DNA of 64,000 bases from Serripes groenlandicus (GCA_031761405.1 JASEVX010000010.1:9272554-9336553), one strand, 5' to 3'; shown: positions 19,909 to 31,755, counted from the stretch's first letter. A program made the numbers and translations. The notes: a model not told the origin generated them from the letters alone.

Positions 19909-21353
19909 TTTTGGCTCAACAGAGCTTCGTGCTCAAGGTGAGTTTTTGTGTGCGCCTTTTGTCCGTCGTTCGCCGTCCGTCGTCAACATTTGGTTGTTAA
20001 CACTATAGAGGAAACATTTTGTATTCAATCTTCATGAAAGTTTATCAGAACATACATCTCCATCAAATCTAGGCCAAGTTCGAAACTGGGTCATGTGGGG
20101 ACACAAACTAGGTCACTGGATCAAATTAAATGAAAATATTGTTAACACTCTGGTATTCGTCTGCAATAAATTGAATTGAGATGTCTTAAATTTCTATCTA
20201 CTCTGCAAAATAACAAAATATAGGCTTTAACAGAAGACACTGGTTGACAGTAACAAATGGATGTAGTCTATCTCGTTTAAACATAAGTTGTCTAGTGCAG
20301 ATGTTGAATACGAAGTAAGACTGCTGAATGTTGAAAAGGGATATACCGCAATTCCAGCATTATGAGTGTTGCTATCATATAAACCCATTTTTGAAGTTCC
20401 TTGGATAATTTGGGTAATGCGCCAGACAAGTTATTATTACTTGTCAGTTTTTTGAAAAGTGTTTGAGTATTGAGCGTTTAGCTGGTTTAAAACATGAATA
20501 TGGAAGAAAGTTTAAAGTATTACACATATGTGCTGCTTTGATTACATTTCGGATTAATATATTAATATTATTGTTGAGTTAAAAATCGGTGGCCATAACA
20601 ACCGATGAATCGTTTTACAAACAATCTCAAATGGCCACCTGGTATTCACCCACTGTTATATTTATCTTGTGTCACCACTGGCCTTCATTTTTGTTTATTT
20701 GGTAATACTTGAATATGAAATTAAAGGTTTAACAGTAATTTTTTATTTATCTTTACAACATACTATTGTTCTATGGGCAACAGTACCTTGATGGCGATAT
20801 ATATGTGGTTTAATAGAACTGAAATAGTTTCCAATTATCTTGCTCTATATTTATACTGTAAACGAGTCCTGCCACCTTGTGGCCATGTTTTTTTTAACGG
20901 ATCGAGATAATTTCAACAATCTTGATAGAGGATCACCCATGGACTAGTACTAGGATACATACCTTTGTACATTTAGTTTTTAAAGTTGTCACTATACACA
21001 TATTATCAATACAAGCTCCTCCTTATATCAGCCCTGTTTTTAATTTGAGAAATATTTGCAGAGTGTCACGCAAGGAACATTCGTTTTAAATATGTTTTGA
21101 ATCGGGCCAGTTGTTTTGGAGAGAAGAAATTTGACATTTCCCTCTCTTTCTGATGCCACAGCAACCAAAGTTCAACATATAATTAAATTTCTGTTAACAA
21201 CATTTGAAGAGTTCCACTTAAGAAACAATTCTGTGTAATTATTTTTAAATGTCTCGATTGGTTTAAGAGCAGCTGTTTGAAGGAAATTATGAAGGATGGA
21301 CATACGAATGACGGACAATGAGCCCCCACACTTTGTGCTCAGGTGAGCTAAAA
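19909..21353. mobile_element. Family E long repeat with inverted GCTCA ends
   Basis: Left end TTTTGGCTCAACAGAGC and right end, read inward, TTTTAGCTCACCTGAGCAC form imperfect terminal inverted repeats, each carrying its own small palindrome around GAGC/GCTC. A GTCCGTCGTTCGCCGTCCG run lies at 19960-19981. The body contains a dispersed repeat core: GAGGATCACCC near 20929 and GTCACGCAAGGAACATTCG, then AATCGGGCCAGTTGTTTTGG, near 21065-21117. Related cores occur at 29340-29610 and 48590-48840. It is non-coding apart from a SWIM-region duplicate near 20640-20765. Confidence 0.6.
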
Positions 21354-21486
21354 GGCAATATAGTCAATCAACAGAGGAGTACAAATTTGTGACAAAAAGT
21401 TCAATGGAATAAATGTGTCGTCTGCATTTATTGCCGATTGAAAGTAAAAAGATGGGACATTTTGCAACAAACATGTATTGTCTAAC

Positions 21487-21723
21487 TTAAAACAGTATAC
21501 CTAGCACTTCATAATCGACAATCAACGGGGAGAACCCTGAACATTGAGGACAGTCGATTCCAATGAACTGTATTGTATCTCCATCAGAGATGACCCGAAA
21601 CAAGTGCGTGCATGGCCAAATATATTGTCTGAAGTCGGGACAAGCACATATTGGAAATAAATATTCATATCCAATGGCTACCTCGTATTCACTCACTGTA
21701 TCATCTTTATCTTCTGTTACCAA
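21487..21723 (-). pseudogene. SWIM zinc-finger fragment
   Basis: The 78-codon frame contains CACPDFRQYIWPCTH, which fits the SWIM finger pattern CxC-x(n)-CxH. SWIM fingers occur at the C-terminus of MULE-type transposases and of some nuclear proteins. The upstream domain is absent. Part of the surrounding sequence (21674-21830) is repeated with divergence at about 20630-20765, so this is likely a dispersed element rather than a host gene. Confidence 0.5.
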
Positions 21724-22014
21724 TGGTCTGTCATTTATATAATTTAGGTTTATATGGTAATACTTGTATATGAAATTAAAAATATAAACAGTTAGTATGT
21801 CTCATTACAACACAACATTGTTGTGGTATGGTGTAGACAAGAAGCCCACTATCGCTCCACTGACATCAAGCAAAAAATAAATCAGTATAGTCAAATAAAA
21901 AATAAAAATCATGTTAGGCAAAAAAGCCCTGCATCCTGAATGCCAAGTTTTTCGACAAATCAATAGGACTTGAAGGAATTTGATAGTCACCCATTGAACA
22001 TTTCTAAAAAAAAT

Positions 22015-22480
22015 GTCAACGTCAAGACAGCCTTCCCATTCACGTTTAAATGTTTAAGATACTGTTCAGTCCTTCAATACCATTTTGTGTGTGAATTACA
22101 ATACTTAAGCTCACCAGTTCGGTAACACTGGGTCCATTTCTATTTGTATAAGAAAAAGTCCAAAAGTGAACATGTGAAATAAAGCGATAGCTTATTTAAA
22201 CAGGGCTTAAGTTACGTCATCTTTTAAATGTATCTGGAAGGAATTTCTGCACAGGCGTTCTAGTCATCAGAGTTAACGTGAAGACAGTCTTCCCATACAA
22301 GTGTTTGTTTTCTAAGGTACTGTTTAATCCCTAAATGTGAACATGTGAAATAAAGCGATAGCTTTTTAAACAGGGTTTAAGTTACTTAATCTTTAAATTT
22401 ATCTGGTAGGAAGTTCTGCACAAGGGGTCTAATCATCAGAGTTACCGTGAAGACAGTCTTCAAATCCAGTACTTGGATAA
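22015..22480. repeat. Degenerate tandem repeat, ~165-170-bp units
   Basis: Units share AACATGTGAAATAAAGCGATAG (in two parts), AAACAGGG(C/T)TTAAGTTAC, AAGTTCTGCACA and GAAGACAGTCTTCC. The clearest two copies are 22167-22300 and 22339-22465, with a partial copy before them. The units are non-coding. Confidence 0.65.
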
Positions 22481-22549
22481 AAGTAGGTTTTCAGTTCATT
22501 TTGTAGGAATTTCTGACAGTCTTCCAATATAAGTATTTTTTGACTTGAT

Positions 22550-24559
22550 GTTGTTTACTTCCATTTATTTTGTGTTAAGTTTGGCTTTGAATTCGCTGAG
22601 AGTAGGTGTGTTTCTGACATCTTTAGAAGGTGAATTCCATTGGCGAATAGTAAGAGGCAGAAATGAAGCAGCATAGGCTTGAGTGTTACAAGGAATGATT
22701 GGAACATCTGAGCGAAAACGTCGGCCATTCTGGTTGCTTTGAAATCAAGAGGATATTTGTTACAGATCTTGGTTGAGGACAGCTGCTGAAGTTACGAAAT
22801 CTTTGACGATAATGTAAAGACTGGTGTCATCTGCGAATAGGCGAATGTTTGCTTCAATGTCATTGACAATGTCATTAATGAAGATGAGGAAGAGTAACGG
22901 TCCAATGATAGATCCTTGAGGAACACCAGCGTTGATAGTGAGGATTCTTGAATCAGAGTTTGATAAGACTACCCGTTCTTTGCAATCAGAAAGATAACAG
23001 GAGAACCAATGGAGAAGGGTACCAGTAACACCGATGGATGACAGCTTATGAATGAGACCTTGATGCCAAACTCGATTGAATGCCTTTGATACATCATAAA
23101 AGGCAGCCCGTACTTATTTCCCTTCATCAAAGGTTTTACTGACGTCATTGTGCAAGAAAGCTAGCTGATTGATGCTAGAATTGCCTTTGATGAATCCAGA
23201 TTTGAAGGGTGTAAGAAGTATATTCTAGATAACGTAGTTGTAGAGGTATTTGTGGATGCAGCCTTCCATGGGAAAGACGTTCGCCAACTTCCAGGGAGAA
23301 GGGAAAGTAGAGTTTGTCAGCAATTTGTTAAAATAATTTGAGAAGGGTAGTGCAAGTTCTTCTTCGCCTTCTTTGATATGTTTAGGACTAACTGAGTCAG
23401 GACCACAGGATTTACTAAGATCGATACAGGAAATTGCATCTCGGACGTCCTGAGTCGTCAAAGATATTTCTGAAAGGAAAGAGGATGGAACGTTCTCATC
23501 TGTAAGGAGAGGATGTTGCTCGGTATCTATGGTTGATTGTTTGTTAAAGTACGAGTTAAGAGGGTCGGTCTTTTCTTCATCCGACTCTGCCGTAGTTTTT
23601 CCCTCAATAATAGATGGTATTGGTGAAGATGTTTGTTTTTGCTTTAGTTGTTTAGCGAGTTTGAACTATTTGTTTGTTGATATATTATTAGAGTTGATTT
23701 TATTTATTATTTTATCTTCGTATTCCTTTTTAGTTTTTCGATATATGCTTTTTGGTGTAATTTGTTACGTTTCTTATTTTTGTTTACCTTATTGTTTATC
23801 CAAGGAACATCACCGGGACGAATAGTTACATATTTATTTGGAACGCTTTCCTGAGCTGCTTGTACTATTTAGTTGGCGATTGTGTCTGCAGTAACATCTC
23901 GATTTTGAATGTTTTCGATAAATGACCAGTCATTACATCTTTATATTTTTCATAGTCGCCTTTGTCATATAACCCAATTTTGCACTGAAAATAAGTCTGT
24001 TTAGGTTTAGTGAATTTCAAGAAAGCAACAGTTGGACAGTGCTATCGACCAAGATTTGGAACAAAAGGACGAAACTTAAAAGAATTTCAGTTGAGTATTG
24101 GATAAACATGAAGTCAATAAGTGAATTTGAGTGCTCGGTGTAGTGAGTCGGTGAGTTAATGAGCTGTTCAGAATTCAAGGAGTCTATCATTCTGCACATT
24201 TTATTAGACGGATTCGAATTGATATTGATATTAAAATCGCCTGCTTCAAGTATGTTGTCAATATGCTGGTTGAAAGCTTGGTCGAGTGAATGTTCCATGT
24301 TAAGCCAATGTGCCTTGTTTGAGTTAGGAGGACGGTATATCCCACCAACAAGTAGTTTGCGCTGGCAAACATATAATTCCACCCAAACAGCTTCGACACC
24401 ATTAACTTGAAGATCATTCCGTGGAATGCCATGTAGAGTATCTCGGAAGTATATTGCGACCCCACCACCAAGACGATCGTTTTTGTCACAACGAAATAGT
24501 TTCTTAAAGTTTGGGATTTGGACATCTTCGTCTGAACATTTACTTAACAACCATGTTTC
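22550..24559 (-). pseudogene. LINE A: non-LTR retrotransposon endonuclease-RT relic
   Basis: Read from 24559 down, the endonuclease domain starts abruptly at ETWLLSKCSDEDVQIPNF. It continues through RLGGGVAIYFRDTL, LLVGGIYRPPNSNK and AGDFNININS to NSLIDFMF. The RT follows: KSCGPDSVSPKHIKEG (about 23400), then with deletions and frameshifts AFYDVSKAFNRVWHQGLIHKL, GVPQGSIIGPLLFL and the catalytic box RLFADDTSLYI (about 22835). The C-terminal end has FLPLTIRQWNSPSKDV. About 30 residues near the first RT motifs and much of the thumb are deleted. The 5' part of the endonuclease is lost where LINE B inserted. Confidence 0.85.

Positions 24560-24591
<32 letters not shown>
24560..24591. repeat. (AAT)n tail of LINE B
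   Basis: About ten AAT units at the 3' end of LINE B (read as ATT repeats on the element's strand), adjoining an AATAAAG signal. Short tandem tails replace poly(A) in CR1/L2-like LINEs. Confidence 0.85.
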
Positions 24592-24593
<2 letters not shown>

Positions 24594-27486
24594 TCTTTAT
24601 TTTAAGAAGATAACACATTATGCATTTTATACAAATTAACAAATGCAGAAAGTCGCATTTACAATATGGTCTTCTGTAACAAAACACATTTTTAACAAAT
24701 CATTCATTCAATTATACGACAAGTACCATCATGTTAAAGTAAATAGTAAATACAGATTTTAAAAACAACATTATATCACATATTTCAGCATTCATACAGA
24801 ACATATTTGTATCCATAAGCATATATAAATTGAAACAAATGAACTTCGATAACTTCGATATGTTAAGTAAGTGCTTTTTACACTGGTATTTAAAAGTTTG
24901 TAACTTAGTAATATTCTTAATATTTGAAGGCAGACTGTTCCAGATTTTAGCACTGCTATGGGTAAAGCTTGTTTTCAAGTTATTTGTTTTAGATTTCATG
25001 ACATTCAAATTATTTTTACTAGCAGAACGTAAATTGTAATGTTCGTTGTTTGCAAAGGACACAAGGTTACAAATGTAACTTGGTGTAAGGTTATGCTTAC
25101 TTTTAACTACCAATAAAGCAATATAATAGTAATATCTTTGTTCAAAAGTCAACCACTGCAACTCAGAAAACATTGATTTAGAACTGGTTTATACAGGTTT
25201 GTTTAATATAAGACTTTAGAAATCCAACCCCATACTGTACAACAATAGTCAAAAGTAGACATAATATACGCATTGTAATATAGTACTTTCATATCATGGG
25301 ATACGTAAAATGATATTCTTTTAAGAAGATTAATTTTAGAGTTTACTTTCGCACGTACACTGTTCACGTGTAGGTCCAATTAGAGTGTATTATCTACAAC
25401 AACTCCCGAGGATTGTTTGCGATGTCACATTTTCTATATGTAAATTATCAATGCTTAGTTTCATTTGGTGGCCTTTTCTCATTTTATATTTGGAACCAAT
25501 AATCATGCATTTCGTTTTATTAGGATGTAACGCCATATTATTTATCCTACACCAGTCATTGATAGATGATAAGCGAACTTGCAGGTTAGATTCGATGTTT
25601 TTGATATCATTACCAGCTTCATGTAGAGTGGTATCGTCCGCATAAAGATCTCTTTTCCCAGTATGAGAAGAAAGTGATATATCATTGATGTAAAGAAGGA
25701 ACAAAAGAGGACCTAGTATAGAACCCTGAGGAACACCGCTTGTAACTGGAAGCTTGTTTGACATTTCATTCTTTACTTTAACTAGCTGTTTTCTATTTGA
25801 TAGATATGAAGAGAGGAATGCTACAGCATTTTCAGAAAAATGATATAGTTTTAATTTATGAAGTAAAATATTATGATCTACTAAGTCAAAAGCTTTGCAC
25901 AAGTCTAGAAAAACTGCTCCAATATATTTACCAGAGTCAATGTCTTTTAACCAAGAATCGATGAGGTATGTCAGCGCAGTGTGACATGAGTGATTCTTTC
26001 GAAAACCTGACTGAAATTCGTGAATTAAATTATTTCTTTGAAATAATCCTACAGCTGATTTGATATATGCCGTTCAAAAATCTAAGAGAGAGTTGGGAGA
26101 ATTGATATGGGACTGTAATTATGGGGATAATTTTTGTCCCCTCCCTTGTGAATTGGAATAACACATGCATGCTTGAATAGTTCAGGGAAAATATTTTTGT
26201 CAATGCAGGTATTTATTATAGACGATACAGCAGGTGTTATGTAGTCTCCGCAATATTTTAATATTCTTGGACCAATACCGTCAAGTCCTACAGATTTTTT
26301 AACATTCAAGCTATCTAGATGCTTTTTGACTTCAAACATATTGATATGCTTTATTTCGAAAGTGACGTCTGACGTCAATGTCGCATTGATATGACGTTGA
26401 AGTTTTGTGAAATGGTCTGTAACGAGCGCATTTTTTTTTTTTAATGATATTAGAAATGTTTACAAAATGTTTGTTCAGTTCATTTAAAATATTTGGACAC
26501 CCTGAGATATTTAATTGGAGTTTTCAACTTTTATAATATCAGGAATAGTTAAGCCATGCCTGCTTTTACTTGAGCAGGTTATATTATTCAAATTTTTCCA
26601 CAAATAGCTAGGGCTCTTGTTTTCTTTAATGGCATCATTGTAAAAATTCTTTTTGCTATGTTTAAGCATCGATGACACTTTATTCCTTTGTATTTTATAA
26701 GCATCAAAATGTTTATTTTTGTGTAGATTATCACGCCTAAGAATACCTTCTTTTATATCGGAGTTAAACCAAGCTGGTTCGGAACTATATTTTACTCGTT
26801 TTTCTTTTATTGGGGCATGTTTTGTGAGCACGGTGTTTAATACTGAAAAGAACATTTCGAGTGCTTCATTTGGATTCCAAACAGACTCAACTAGTTCTAT
26901 ATGCGATTTGGAGAGATCAGTAAGAAAATGAGATTTTGAGAATGTTTAAAAGCATCGATATTTTATAGTTTGATGTTGATATTTTTTCAGTTTAATTTTA
27001 TTGGTATTTCTTGTAAAACATATTGGAAAGTGATCGCTTATACATAACGCAGGCACGTGTACATCAGATATAAGATCAGATCGAGTGCTGTATATATGAT
27101 CAATTATTGTCGAACTTGATTTCGTAATTCTTGTAGGCAATTTAATCATTTGATTCAAATCATACCTCAATATAATTTGGTACATCCCCGTGCATAGAAA
27201 AGCTGATATTGAAGTCTCCTAAGAGATGTGCCTCAATATTCAATTTATCGATTCTAACTAATTGAGATTCAAAAGTATAAATCCAATCTTGTTTACTATC
27301 TGGTGGACGATACAAAAAGTTCAAAATAAATGGTTTACATGTAGGTAGATTGATTTCAATCCATATTGATTCAATGTCGTCCGTTTCTAAATCAAAACGT
27401 CTCTTATATGGAATTGTGTTTCGAATAAAGACAACAACATCGGAAGGTTCAGCTTCTACTGTTATAATGGCGATTTTCGGTTTCAA
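24560..27486 (-). pseudogene. LINE B: non-LTR retrotransposon inserted in LINE A
   Basis: Order on the minus strand: endonuclease (27486-26946: DVVVFIRNTIPYKRRFDLE, FILNFLYRPPDSKQ, LLGDFNISF, IIDHIYSTRSDL, ALCISDHFPICF); linker (26855-26511: KYSSEPAWFNSDIKEG); RT (26378-25390: KKSVGLDGIGPRIL, VIPIHKGGDKN, VPQGSILGPLLFLLYINDIS, LYADDTTLHEAG); C-terminal domain (25173-24712: LQWLTFEQRYYYYIALLVVK, NLRSASKNNL, AKIWNSLPSNIKN). The 3' end has AATAAAG and an (ATT)n tail at 24560-24591. The 5' end is lost near 27486. Stops and frameshifts inactivate it. The motif set fits the Jockey/CR1/L2 broad group; I do not assign a clade. Confidence 0.88.
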
Positions 27487-27488
27487 AC

Positions 27489-27594
27489 TTTATACGAAAA
27501 AAAACCCATTCGCTTATAGTTAACAGGTGTGAGATTTTTTTTTTTTTTTTTTTTTTTTCGATAACCCATGAAGCTTTCTGAAATGAAACTGGAA
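27489..27594. repeat. Dispersed repeat, right copy of an inverted pair
   Basis: Reverse complement of the repeat at 1-114, with a longer homopolymer (T-run 27535-27558). It lies directly against the broken 5' end of LINE B. Confidence 0.75.
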
Positions 27595-27612
27595 AAATCC
27601 ATGGGGGCCGCC

Positions 27613-27775
27613 ATTTTGGATATGTATAAAAAGCAGACGTAAAACACAGATTGAAAATTATTGTCGTCTTTTTAATCATTTTTTTTTTAAATCGGTATTT
27701 TGGGTATGTATAAAATGTGCAGAAAAACACGGATTAAAAATTATTGTCGTCTTTTTAATCATTTTTTTTAAATAG
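27613..27775. repeat. Two-copy tandem duplication, ~85-bp unit
   Basis: TTTTGG(A/G)TATGTATAAAA followed by ATTATTGTCGTCTTTTTAAT occurs at 27613-27690 and again at about 27698-27775. Confidence 0.7.
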
Positions 27776-28081
27776 ATATTTAAGATCAATATGTGGGAAT
27801 AAACATTTGTACGAAAAGTTAAAAATAATTGGAAATCTGTAAGAAATATGTTTTCCCGTTCGTCAAAAAAACCGACAGCATAAGCCTTCTACGCCCGAAC
27901 CTAAATTTTGACTGTATCGTAGCCAAAGAAGGACGTGACGTCATTTCCGTTACACTTCATATTGGCGTAACGTCAATGGAGCGACGTCGTTTCCCGCAAA
28001 AAAAGTGGTATCAACATGAAAGACCCCAAATTCCTATACATGAGCTATTGACTCACTCTTTCAAAGTATAATTATTTATCA

Positions 28082-28201
28082 AACATTGTGGCAAAAGGAC
28101 AACTTTCTCATAAGGAGCAATTGTTCTTTTGGTGACAATCTTTTCCTAAATCGTCCGTTGCACAGGCCTCAGAAACCGTCTCTAATAGAGAAAGGGTTTA
28201 G
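28082..28201. mobile_element. piggyBac-type MITE fragment, copy 3
   Basis: It contains AAACATTGTGGCAAAAGGAC, a degraded GAGCAATTG palindrome, the CAGGCCTCAGAAACCGTCTC core and the end GAGAAAGGGTTTAG. The left end is missing. Confidence 0.6.
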
Positions 28202-28312
28202 CAGAAATGTGACCCCTTACATAATTTGTTCCAGTCATATTGACTGGTTGAAAAAGGCAGTCGCCAGGTGGCATCAGAAAAGGGCTAATCTATTTGCTTC
28301 TTTACCATAATG

Positions 28313-28350
28313 TAGGTGATCGATTAAGGATCATCTTGGCTCTCATGTTT
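28313..28350 (+). repeat. Second detached 3' hairpin-type end
   Basis: TAGGTGATCGATTAAGGATC followed by ATCTTGGCTCTC and TGTTT parallels the end at 14111-14146, more eroded. Confidence 0.4.
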
Positions 28351-28593
28351 TAACCTCGTTCATAATAAATGTATTCTTTGATTTTCTGAAAGTCTTTATT
28401 TTATTATTTTCTGTTCGTAATAATAGACGACAGCAATACGAATTCCAAATATGTTTTGATAATGTAAGAAACATGACATTAACATTATTATTGTCTAGTC
28501 AATTACTTATAAATCTTTTTTTTATGGCCAAAGTATGCTCTTTAATTTTTGTTTATAATTATCTTGCGTTTTTTCGTAAATAGGTAGCACCTA

Positions 28594-28839
28594 TAGATAT
28601 ATTATGTTAATATTCATGATGCTCCGACCACTATTGGTTAGTTCTGCATATGAATCACATGAGGTGTTCAAGCTGTCAGAGTTTATCGAGGGACCAGGAT
28701 TAAACTCAATGTCGCCCGATCTGCTTATAAGAAGTGAGACGACGTACAAGAAAATAAGAACAGAATACATGGATGAAAAAGAAACCAGGGATGCTACAAA
28801 TTGGCGACTAAATTTAGAACCGCTAGTTGAGATCGTCAT
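28594..28839 (-). pseudogene. LINE 5' ORF start with a 2A-like motif
   Basis: An 82-codon frame carries a hydrophobic segment (SVLIFLYVVSLLI, residues ~26-39) directly before SGDIEFNPGP (GDIEFNPGP at residues 42-50, bases 28690-28716). This fits the 2A consensus D(V/I)ExNPGP exactly. At 2A sites the ribosome skips the last Gly-Pro bond and releases the upstream peptide. 2A-like motifs at the N-terminus of animal non-LTR elements have been described. After about 30 further residues the frame reaches MNINIIYL, where LINE endonuclease domains usually begin, and stops. It lies on the strand of LINEs A and B, just upstream, and is probably the detached 5' end of one of them. Confidence 0.65.
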
Positions 28840-29339
28840 ATAGAAAGCTGGTAGGTAAAACCGTGATGTGTCGCCGGCTGAAATACGAGGGGCGTCTGAT
28901 TAACAAACAATATTGCACCAACAATGAACCGACAATAACCAAGGTCAGTATGTGTGACAGGCGTTTTCAATGATTTTATAAACATAATCACTTGTGACCT
29001 TGTCCGATTAAATTCTCATCATACAATGGTATTGTTCTTTAGACTTCTCACAAAATGTGTTACATGATACACAACTTTAAATACATTGTATATGTGTAAG
29101 GATATCAAATCAGCATTCCGTATCTGTGTATGAAACACAAATGAAAAACATTTAAAGGTTTCTGGCATATTGTTTCACATTGAGTTATATCATTACATCG
29201 ACTTTGTTGGTTGGTGAACAGACAATGTGTTTGATATAAGGGACCTGCACTAAAAAACATTGCGTAATGTGCCAATCATTTCTCCTTCAAAAATCCAATA
29301 ACAATTATCTCTGCAGAGTCTTATTTAAAAAAAAAACCA
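28840..29339. other. No gene recognised
   Basis: Possibly the 5' leader of the LINE at 28594-28839 in its first part. The remainder shows no motif. Confidence 0.35.
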
Positions 29340-29610
29340 GTTTACTTTAGGCACAAAAAAGCTCTGCCTCCAGTGGCGATGCTTTCGGCCAATCAACATG
29401 GCTGAAAGGAATCCTTTAGAGGCTCATGGAAGGAACATTTCTGCAGAGTTAATAGGAAATTGGCCAGATACTTTCGGGGAGAAGATATTTCTTATTTTTT
29501 ACTAAAGCCTTATGAGGCAAAACAGCTCTTACCTTGATGGTCGTGTTTTCGACCAATCACCATGGCTTGAATGAATCTGGTAGAGGGTCACCGAAAACTA
29601 TTTATGTATG
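29340..29610. repeat. Dispersed repeat core, two units
   Basis: Units at about 29345-29440 and 29513-29600 share CAGTGGCGATG/TGATGGTCGTG, TTTCG(G/A)CCAATCA, CATGGCT(G/T)GAA and AGAGG(C/G)TCA. The same core, as GAGG-TCACCCAAGGAAC, appears at 20929-20940, near 21065 and at 48643-48800. It is non-coding. Confidence 0.55.
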
Positions 29611-30418
29611 TTTAAGTTTCTTCATTTGGCTGTCCACTTGGAAAAGAAAATCTAAAGAACTTTGATGACATTGTGAGGATGACGGCTTTGAAATTATATC
29701 TCTATTCGCCCACTGGTTACAGAGGAGAATATGTTGACGGATGCAAACCTAACAAAGGACGATTACAATAACTTACATTGAGCACTTTATCAGGTGAGAT
29801 AAAAAAAAATAAAAAAAATAATCATAAACATGGTTACTTTCCCTCCAGTGTCTACCAGATTATGTTTAGTGAAACCGTTTGCATTGTGATCAGTTCTGCA
29901 AAGATCAACTTCGAGATGGTCGATCTAAATAATAGCCACATTACAATTTCTGGCGACTTTTTGAAACTGTCCAATTAAATTAAGTTTAATTTTCATTTTT
30001 CTTCAGCTTCATTTTCTTAAAATACTTTTAAAAGATATAACCTGTATTCATATTTTAAGAAGTATTCCTTCAAGTTGTATTTGACACATTCGACAGCCTA
30101 GAGAAAAAATAAAGTTATATAAGGGGCATACTTTTCATTAATTGCAAGTGAGGTTAATGGGATCACATCTTTCGATTCAAATGTTTCAATGTAATAGCCA
30201 AAGTTGAATAAAGGGAAACAAGTTTACATAATTCCTAGTCACTTTATAAAATTCTTGAATTAATATTTAAAACTATACACACAAGAGAAAAAAAGCAAAA
30301 ATTCTTTCCCTGAAAATATAGGTTTCAAAGTTTCTTTGTTAACATTTCTCAACAATTATACTATCATTTATTGAGACTTTCCATACTTGTGTGAAGATTT
30401 GATGTATGTTGGAAAGGA
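29611..30418. other. No gene recognised
   Basis: AT-rich, with one 66-codon frame (29778-29978) beginning in an A-rich run. No motif is visible. Confidence 0.4.
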
Positions 30419-30431
30419 TTAAGGAGAAAGA

Positions 30432-30657
30432 ATGAATGAATGTATATTGTTTTATGGCGCATCGACAGCTAAGGTCATTTAGCGCGCAATTAAATTTAAT
30501 TATTCATGATCCCTGGGTAAACAAACCAGTACTAGGCTAGAAAATGTGCCTTGCCCAAGGGCACTCCACCATGACCGAAGTGCTGCGACTGGGGATCGAA
30601 CCCGGGACACCCGGTTTCGAAATCCCCGACGCTAACCACCCGACCACAGCGGATTCC
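30432..30657 (-). mobile_element. tRNA-derived SINE (family 2), copy 2
   Basis: Same length and structure as the SINE at 17554-17779, including the A and B boxes and the ATTC tail. It is flanked by a different perfect 13-bp target duplication, TTAAGGAGAAAGA (30419-30431 and 30658-30670), which proves an independent insertion. About a dozen bases differ between the copies by eye. Confidence 0.9.
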
Positions 30658-31051
30658 TTAAGGAGAAAGAGACCCGAGTGATTTTTTTCCTGCATCTGAA
30701 CAACAAACTGTGATAAATTCACAAAGTCTGAAAAGTATGATCTATTTTAATTCTTCAGGCCCAGGAGAGCTAAAAATAGTTTAACAAATTGAGTTAAGAC
30801 GAGAAAAAACTTGTTTTAAACAAATTCTCTTCTTTCATAACTTTTTTCAAAAAATACAGTCATCTAAAATGCCTGCATAAGGGAAATATTTAAACACAAC
30901 ATTTGGAATATTTATATCCTTTCAGACAACTTCGAAAACATCTGAACAAAGAGACATCAGTCTCTATCAATAAATTTATAACTATTGAAAAGAGTTGGCC
31001 CAATTTCGGCAAAAAAGAGCAATTTCTTCTGTTGCTATTGATCTAAGTAAG

Positions 31052-31308
31052 CAATTACTCTGCGTTAGTTATATTCCTCCACAGTTAACAATTACTTTGC
31101 GTTAGTTATATTACTCCTCAGTTAACATTTACTCTTTGCGTTTATTTTATTATTTCACAGTTAGCATTTACTCTGCGTTTGATGTATTACTCTTAGTAAG
31201 CATTTACTCTTTGTGGTTGTTCTATTATTACACATTTAGCATTTACTCTTTGTGTTTGTTCTATTACTCCACAGTGCGTTTGTTCCATTAGCATTTACTT
31301 ATTGAATT
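31052..31308. repeat. Minisatellite, ~40-bp unit
   Basis: About six to seven degenerate units of the form ATTTACTCTTTGCGTTTGTT followed by CTATTACTCCACAGTTAGC. Unit length varies between about 36 and 45 bases. Confidence 0.75.
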
Positions 31309-31374
31309 TATTCTTTTTGTCAATTTCAGACACCGATGATTCGAGCGTGAAACAGTTAAAACTGAATTATCATC

Positions 31375-31755
31375 GTGGTGCTTATCGTTGCTTTTATCGT
31401 ATCGCTTGTGGTGGCTAAGCTAGTCGATATATGTTACGACCGACGAGTCATACCGGAAGATGCCAGTGACATAAGCGAGAATATACGGGATATTATACGA
31501 GCCCGACTGTCTTTCTGCCATTGTGGTTTTTTTTACCGCCGCTTGGCACAACAAGTTCAAGATCGGCAGAATACCCGTGAAATCAAATCATCATCAATTG
31601 AGGATGGTGGTTTATTTAATGTACAGAAAGACGATATGTCAAAAAGCTGCAACAATAACACCGCAACACGTTCTCCGCGGCTTCTTGTATTTTCTGGAGG
31701 TCAAATACCTGCAGGGTCACAATTATATTTGTGCAACGCGCCCCAACGGCCATAG
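31375..31755 (+). other. Open frame with a membrane-segment start, possible pseudo-exon
   Basis: The frame begins (without ATG, from GTG) with a strongly hydrophobic stretch VLIVAFIVSLVVAKLV, then a basic/acidic tail (CYDRRVIPED, SDISENIRDIIRARL, CHCGFFYRRLAQQ) to a stop at 31755. This resembles the membrane segment and cytoplasmic tail of a single-pass protein. An acceptor-like TTTTTGTCAATTTCAG ends at 31329, but a TGA lies in frame between it and the hydrophobic segment. The exon therefore cannot be read as it stands. No family is recognised. Confidence 0.2.

Noticed and set aside
24159..25645. Plus-strand ORFs across LINEs A and B
   Set aside because: They are antisense shadows of the minus-strand endonuclease and RT frames.
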